Origin: Closterium sp. NIES-65
Lineage: Eukaryota; Streptophyta; Zygnematophyceae; Desmidiales; Closteriaceae
Direction: 5' to 3'
Assembly: GCA_948144175.1 (NCBI GenBank)
Contig: CANXME010002010.1
Span: 1,984,001 to 2,048,000 of the forward strand
DNA: 64,000 nt
Of the stretch, positions 62,400 to 64,000 are shown piece after piece (position 1 is the stretch's first letter; each line of letters begins with the position of its first letter). The notes under the pieces are model-generated. The model made no database searches. It worked only from the letters and a program-made list of their open reading frames with translations, and was not told where the DNA came from. Made by a program: the position numbers and the translations under genes.

Positions 62400-63040
62400 C
62401 TGCGCCTCGAGCGCCTCGTTCTTAAGGCCCCCTAAGGCCCTCTCGCGTCGCCCCTTAAGGCCCCTCACGGCCCCTCGCGTCGCCCTCTTAAGGCCTCTTA
62501 CGGCCCCGCGCTAGCCTCTCACGGCCCCGTGTGGCCCCGCGCTAGCCTCTCACGGCCCCCGATCGGCCCCACGCTAGCCTCTCACGGCCCCCTCAGGCCC
62601 CGCGCTAGCCCCCCCTAGGCCCCCGTCGGCCCCGCGCTAGCCTCTTACGGCCCCTGAACGGCCCCGCGCTAGCCCCGAATGGCCCCGTGCGGCCCCCGCG
62701 CTAGCCTCTCACGGCCCCCCTCAGGCCCCACGCTAGCCCCCTAAGGCCCCCGCCGGCCCCGCGCTAGCCTCTCACGGCCCCCGAACGGCCCTGCGCTAGC
62801 CCCGAACGGCCCCCGAACGGCCTCGCCCTCGCCCTTACGGCCCCGCGCTTGCCCCGCGCTAGCCCCGACCTGCCCCCGAACGCCCCCCCCCCCCCCCCCC
62901 CGCGCTCGCCCCTCTACGGCCGAGCCGCGCTGCGCGACCCGACCCGAACCGCGCCGCCCTAGCCGAGCCGCGCCGCCCTAGCCGAGCCGCGCCGCCCTAG
63001 CCGAGCCGCGCCGTCCTAGCCGAGCCGCGCCCTCCTTACC
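62400..63040 (+). repeat. E10 GC-rich leader satellite
   Basis: GGCCCCGCGCTAGCCTCTCAC units of about 21 bp to about 62870, a C-run of about 20 at 62885-62901, then GCCGAGCCGCGCCGCCCTA repeats. Confidence 0.82.
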
Positions 63041-63054
63041 TGAGCAGCAGCACC

Positions 63055-63150
63055 AGTACTGCTACTGCTACTACTACTGCTACTGCTACTGCTGCTGCTA
63101 CTACTGCTGCTGCTGCTACTGCTACTGCTACTTCTGCTACTGCTACTTCA
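63055..63150 (+). repeat. CTA/CTG microsatellite before E10 gag
   Basis: Near-pure GCTACT and CTACTA triplets end four bases before the gag ATG. Equivalent to the tract at 26723-26845 in E4. Confidence 0.85.
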
Positions 63151-63153
63151 GCT

Positions 63154-64000
63154 ATGGCTAGCCCTCCAGTTCTCTCGTTCGATACTGAGGGCCGCCCGAT
63201 TAAGTTTGAGACCTGGCTCGATGATCTACATCTGTTCCTCCAGCTCACTGCCAGAGAGGATATCTCGCTGTACGATCACGCACTAGGCACAGTCCCTGCT
63301 CCTGCTACTAATGCTGCTGCTACTGCTCGCTCACAGTGGCAGACTCGCGATGCCCACGCCCGCTTTGCTATTCGCAACTCCCTGCCAGTAGACGAGCGCG
63401 AGCACTTTGGCCAGCATCAGACTGCGCACGCCCTGTACACTGCTGTAGTTGCGCGCTACTCCTCCCCGGCCTCAGCTGCACTAGGCCGCCTCTCGCTTCC
63501 CTACCTGTTCCCCGACCTGTCCGCCTTCCAGACAGTCGCTGACCTCATCACTCACCTCCGCACTAGTGATGCCCGCTTCCGTGCAGCCATGCCCGCTGAG
63601 TTTCTTGCCTCCAACCCTCCCCCGCTCTGGCTCACTCTCTACCACCTAGTCACCCGCCTCCCTGACACTCTGCGTACAGTCAGGGACCACTTCCTAGCTC
63701 GCTGCCCCACTGAGCTCACCATTGCCGCCCTAGAGAAGGAACTACTTGCAGCTGAGAAGAGTATTGTAGCTGTAGGTGCCTCTCGTGGCGACCCCCGCAC
63801 CCCTTACTTCGAGGGGTGTTCCCCCTCCCCCCTGCTCTCCTCTGTCGCCTCTGCTGCTGCTGTCGACCTCCTTGGTGCTGAGCAGGTCGGCTCTGCGTCC
63901 GCTCCCAGCGGGCGCCGCAGCGGCAAGGGCAGGGGATGCAAGGGCGGTGGGGGTGACGGCGGGGGAGGCGGTGGTGGGGGTGGTGGCGGCGGTGGGGGCG
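63154..64000 (+). CDS. gag: E10 Gag, 5' part, open to the window edge
   Basis: ATG at 63154 (MASPPVLSFDTEGRPIKFETW). 282 codons are open with no stop: the clade B Gag helical region (DEREHFGQHQTAHALYTAVV, LWLTLYHLVTRLPDTLR, LEKELLAAEKSIVAVGAS) and the beginning of the Gly tract. The knuckle would lie beyond the window. The C-run seen in clade A and E4 is absent (LASNPPPLWLTLYH), as in E5. Confidence 0.9.
   Translation, partial: MASPPVLSFDTEGRPIKFETWLDDLHLFLQLTAREDISLYDHALGTVPAPATNAAATARSQWQTRDAHARFAIRNSLPVDEREHFGQHQTAHALYTAVVARYSSPASAALGRLSLPYLFPDLSAFQTVADLITHLRTSDARFRAAMPAEFLASNPPPLWLTLYHLVTRLPDTLRTVRDHFLARCPTELTIAALEKELLAAEKSIVAVGASRGDPRTPYFEGCSPSPLLSSVASAAAVDLLGAEQVGSASAPSGRRSGKGRGCKGGGGDGGGGGGGGGGGGGG

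Larger units (their letters stand above)
62181..64000 (+). mobile_element. E10: clade B copia element, 5' part (runs off the window)
   Basis: LTR, PBS, hairpin, leader satellite, trinucleotide tract and an open gag. It starts precisely with TGTCAAACATT at the broken end of E9, so it probably inserted into E9 (left flank GTGCG). Confidence 0.9.

Overview
This is a eukaryotic window made almost entirely of transposable elements. Spliceosomal GT-AG introns, plant-type LTR retrotransposons primed by initiator tRNA-Met, and frequent CAG-to-TAG decay (the pattern expected from CHG cytosine methylation) point to the green lineage, possibly a streptophyte alga. The species cannot be fixed from the sequence alone.

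Ten Ty1/copia elements (E1-E10) fill about 50 kb. All have very short LTRs (about 119-136 bp) and the order LTR, primer-binding site (PBS), a conserved hairpin with GGGCCC, a GC-rich leader satellite, gag with a Gly-rich tract and an unusual zinc knuckle, protease (DSGA), integrase, a Gly/Ala-rich spacer, reverse transcriptase (YVDD) and RNase H. There are two clades. Clade A is E2, E3, E6, E7, E8 and E9 (gag like MATPSVLxFD). Clade B is E4, E5, E10 and probably E1 (gag like MASPxVLxFD).

Layout: E1 (+, 1-4890, truncated at both ends); TRIM copy a (5113-5457); E2 (+, 5721-13225, complete, AGACT duplication); a pogo/Tigger-like DNA transposon (13262-16305); E3 (+, 16465-24231, carrying a 670-bp solo LTR); a gene-free stretch (24232-26067); E4 (+, 26068-33361, RT split by TRIM copy b) fused tail to tail with E5 (-, 33362-37104); the first four exons of a host-like coiled-coil gene (-, 37130-38132), interrupted by E5 in intron 4; unassigned sequence; E6 (+, 39665-47190, best preserved) fused to E7 (+, 47191-51704), itself fused tail to tail with E8 (-, 51705-56067); satellites with TRIM copy c (56068-58332); unassigned sequence; E9 (-, 59902-62180) broken by E10 (+, 62181 to the window end).

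Most copies are defective: they carry premature stops, indels and deletions, and several catalytic residues are lost. E2 nevertheless has nearly identical LTRs and an intact target-site duplication, so defective copies probably moved in trans.

The most unusual items are: a 345-bp TRIM family (138-69-138 bp, three copies, each with a perfect target duplication) whose LTR/PBS border lies inside a tRNA-like Pol III promoter; a covarying hairpin plus GGGCCC palindrome behind every copia PBS; and a conserved CX13CX3HX4C knuckle in Gag.
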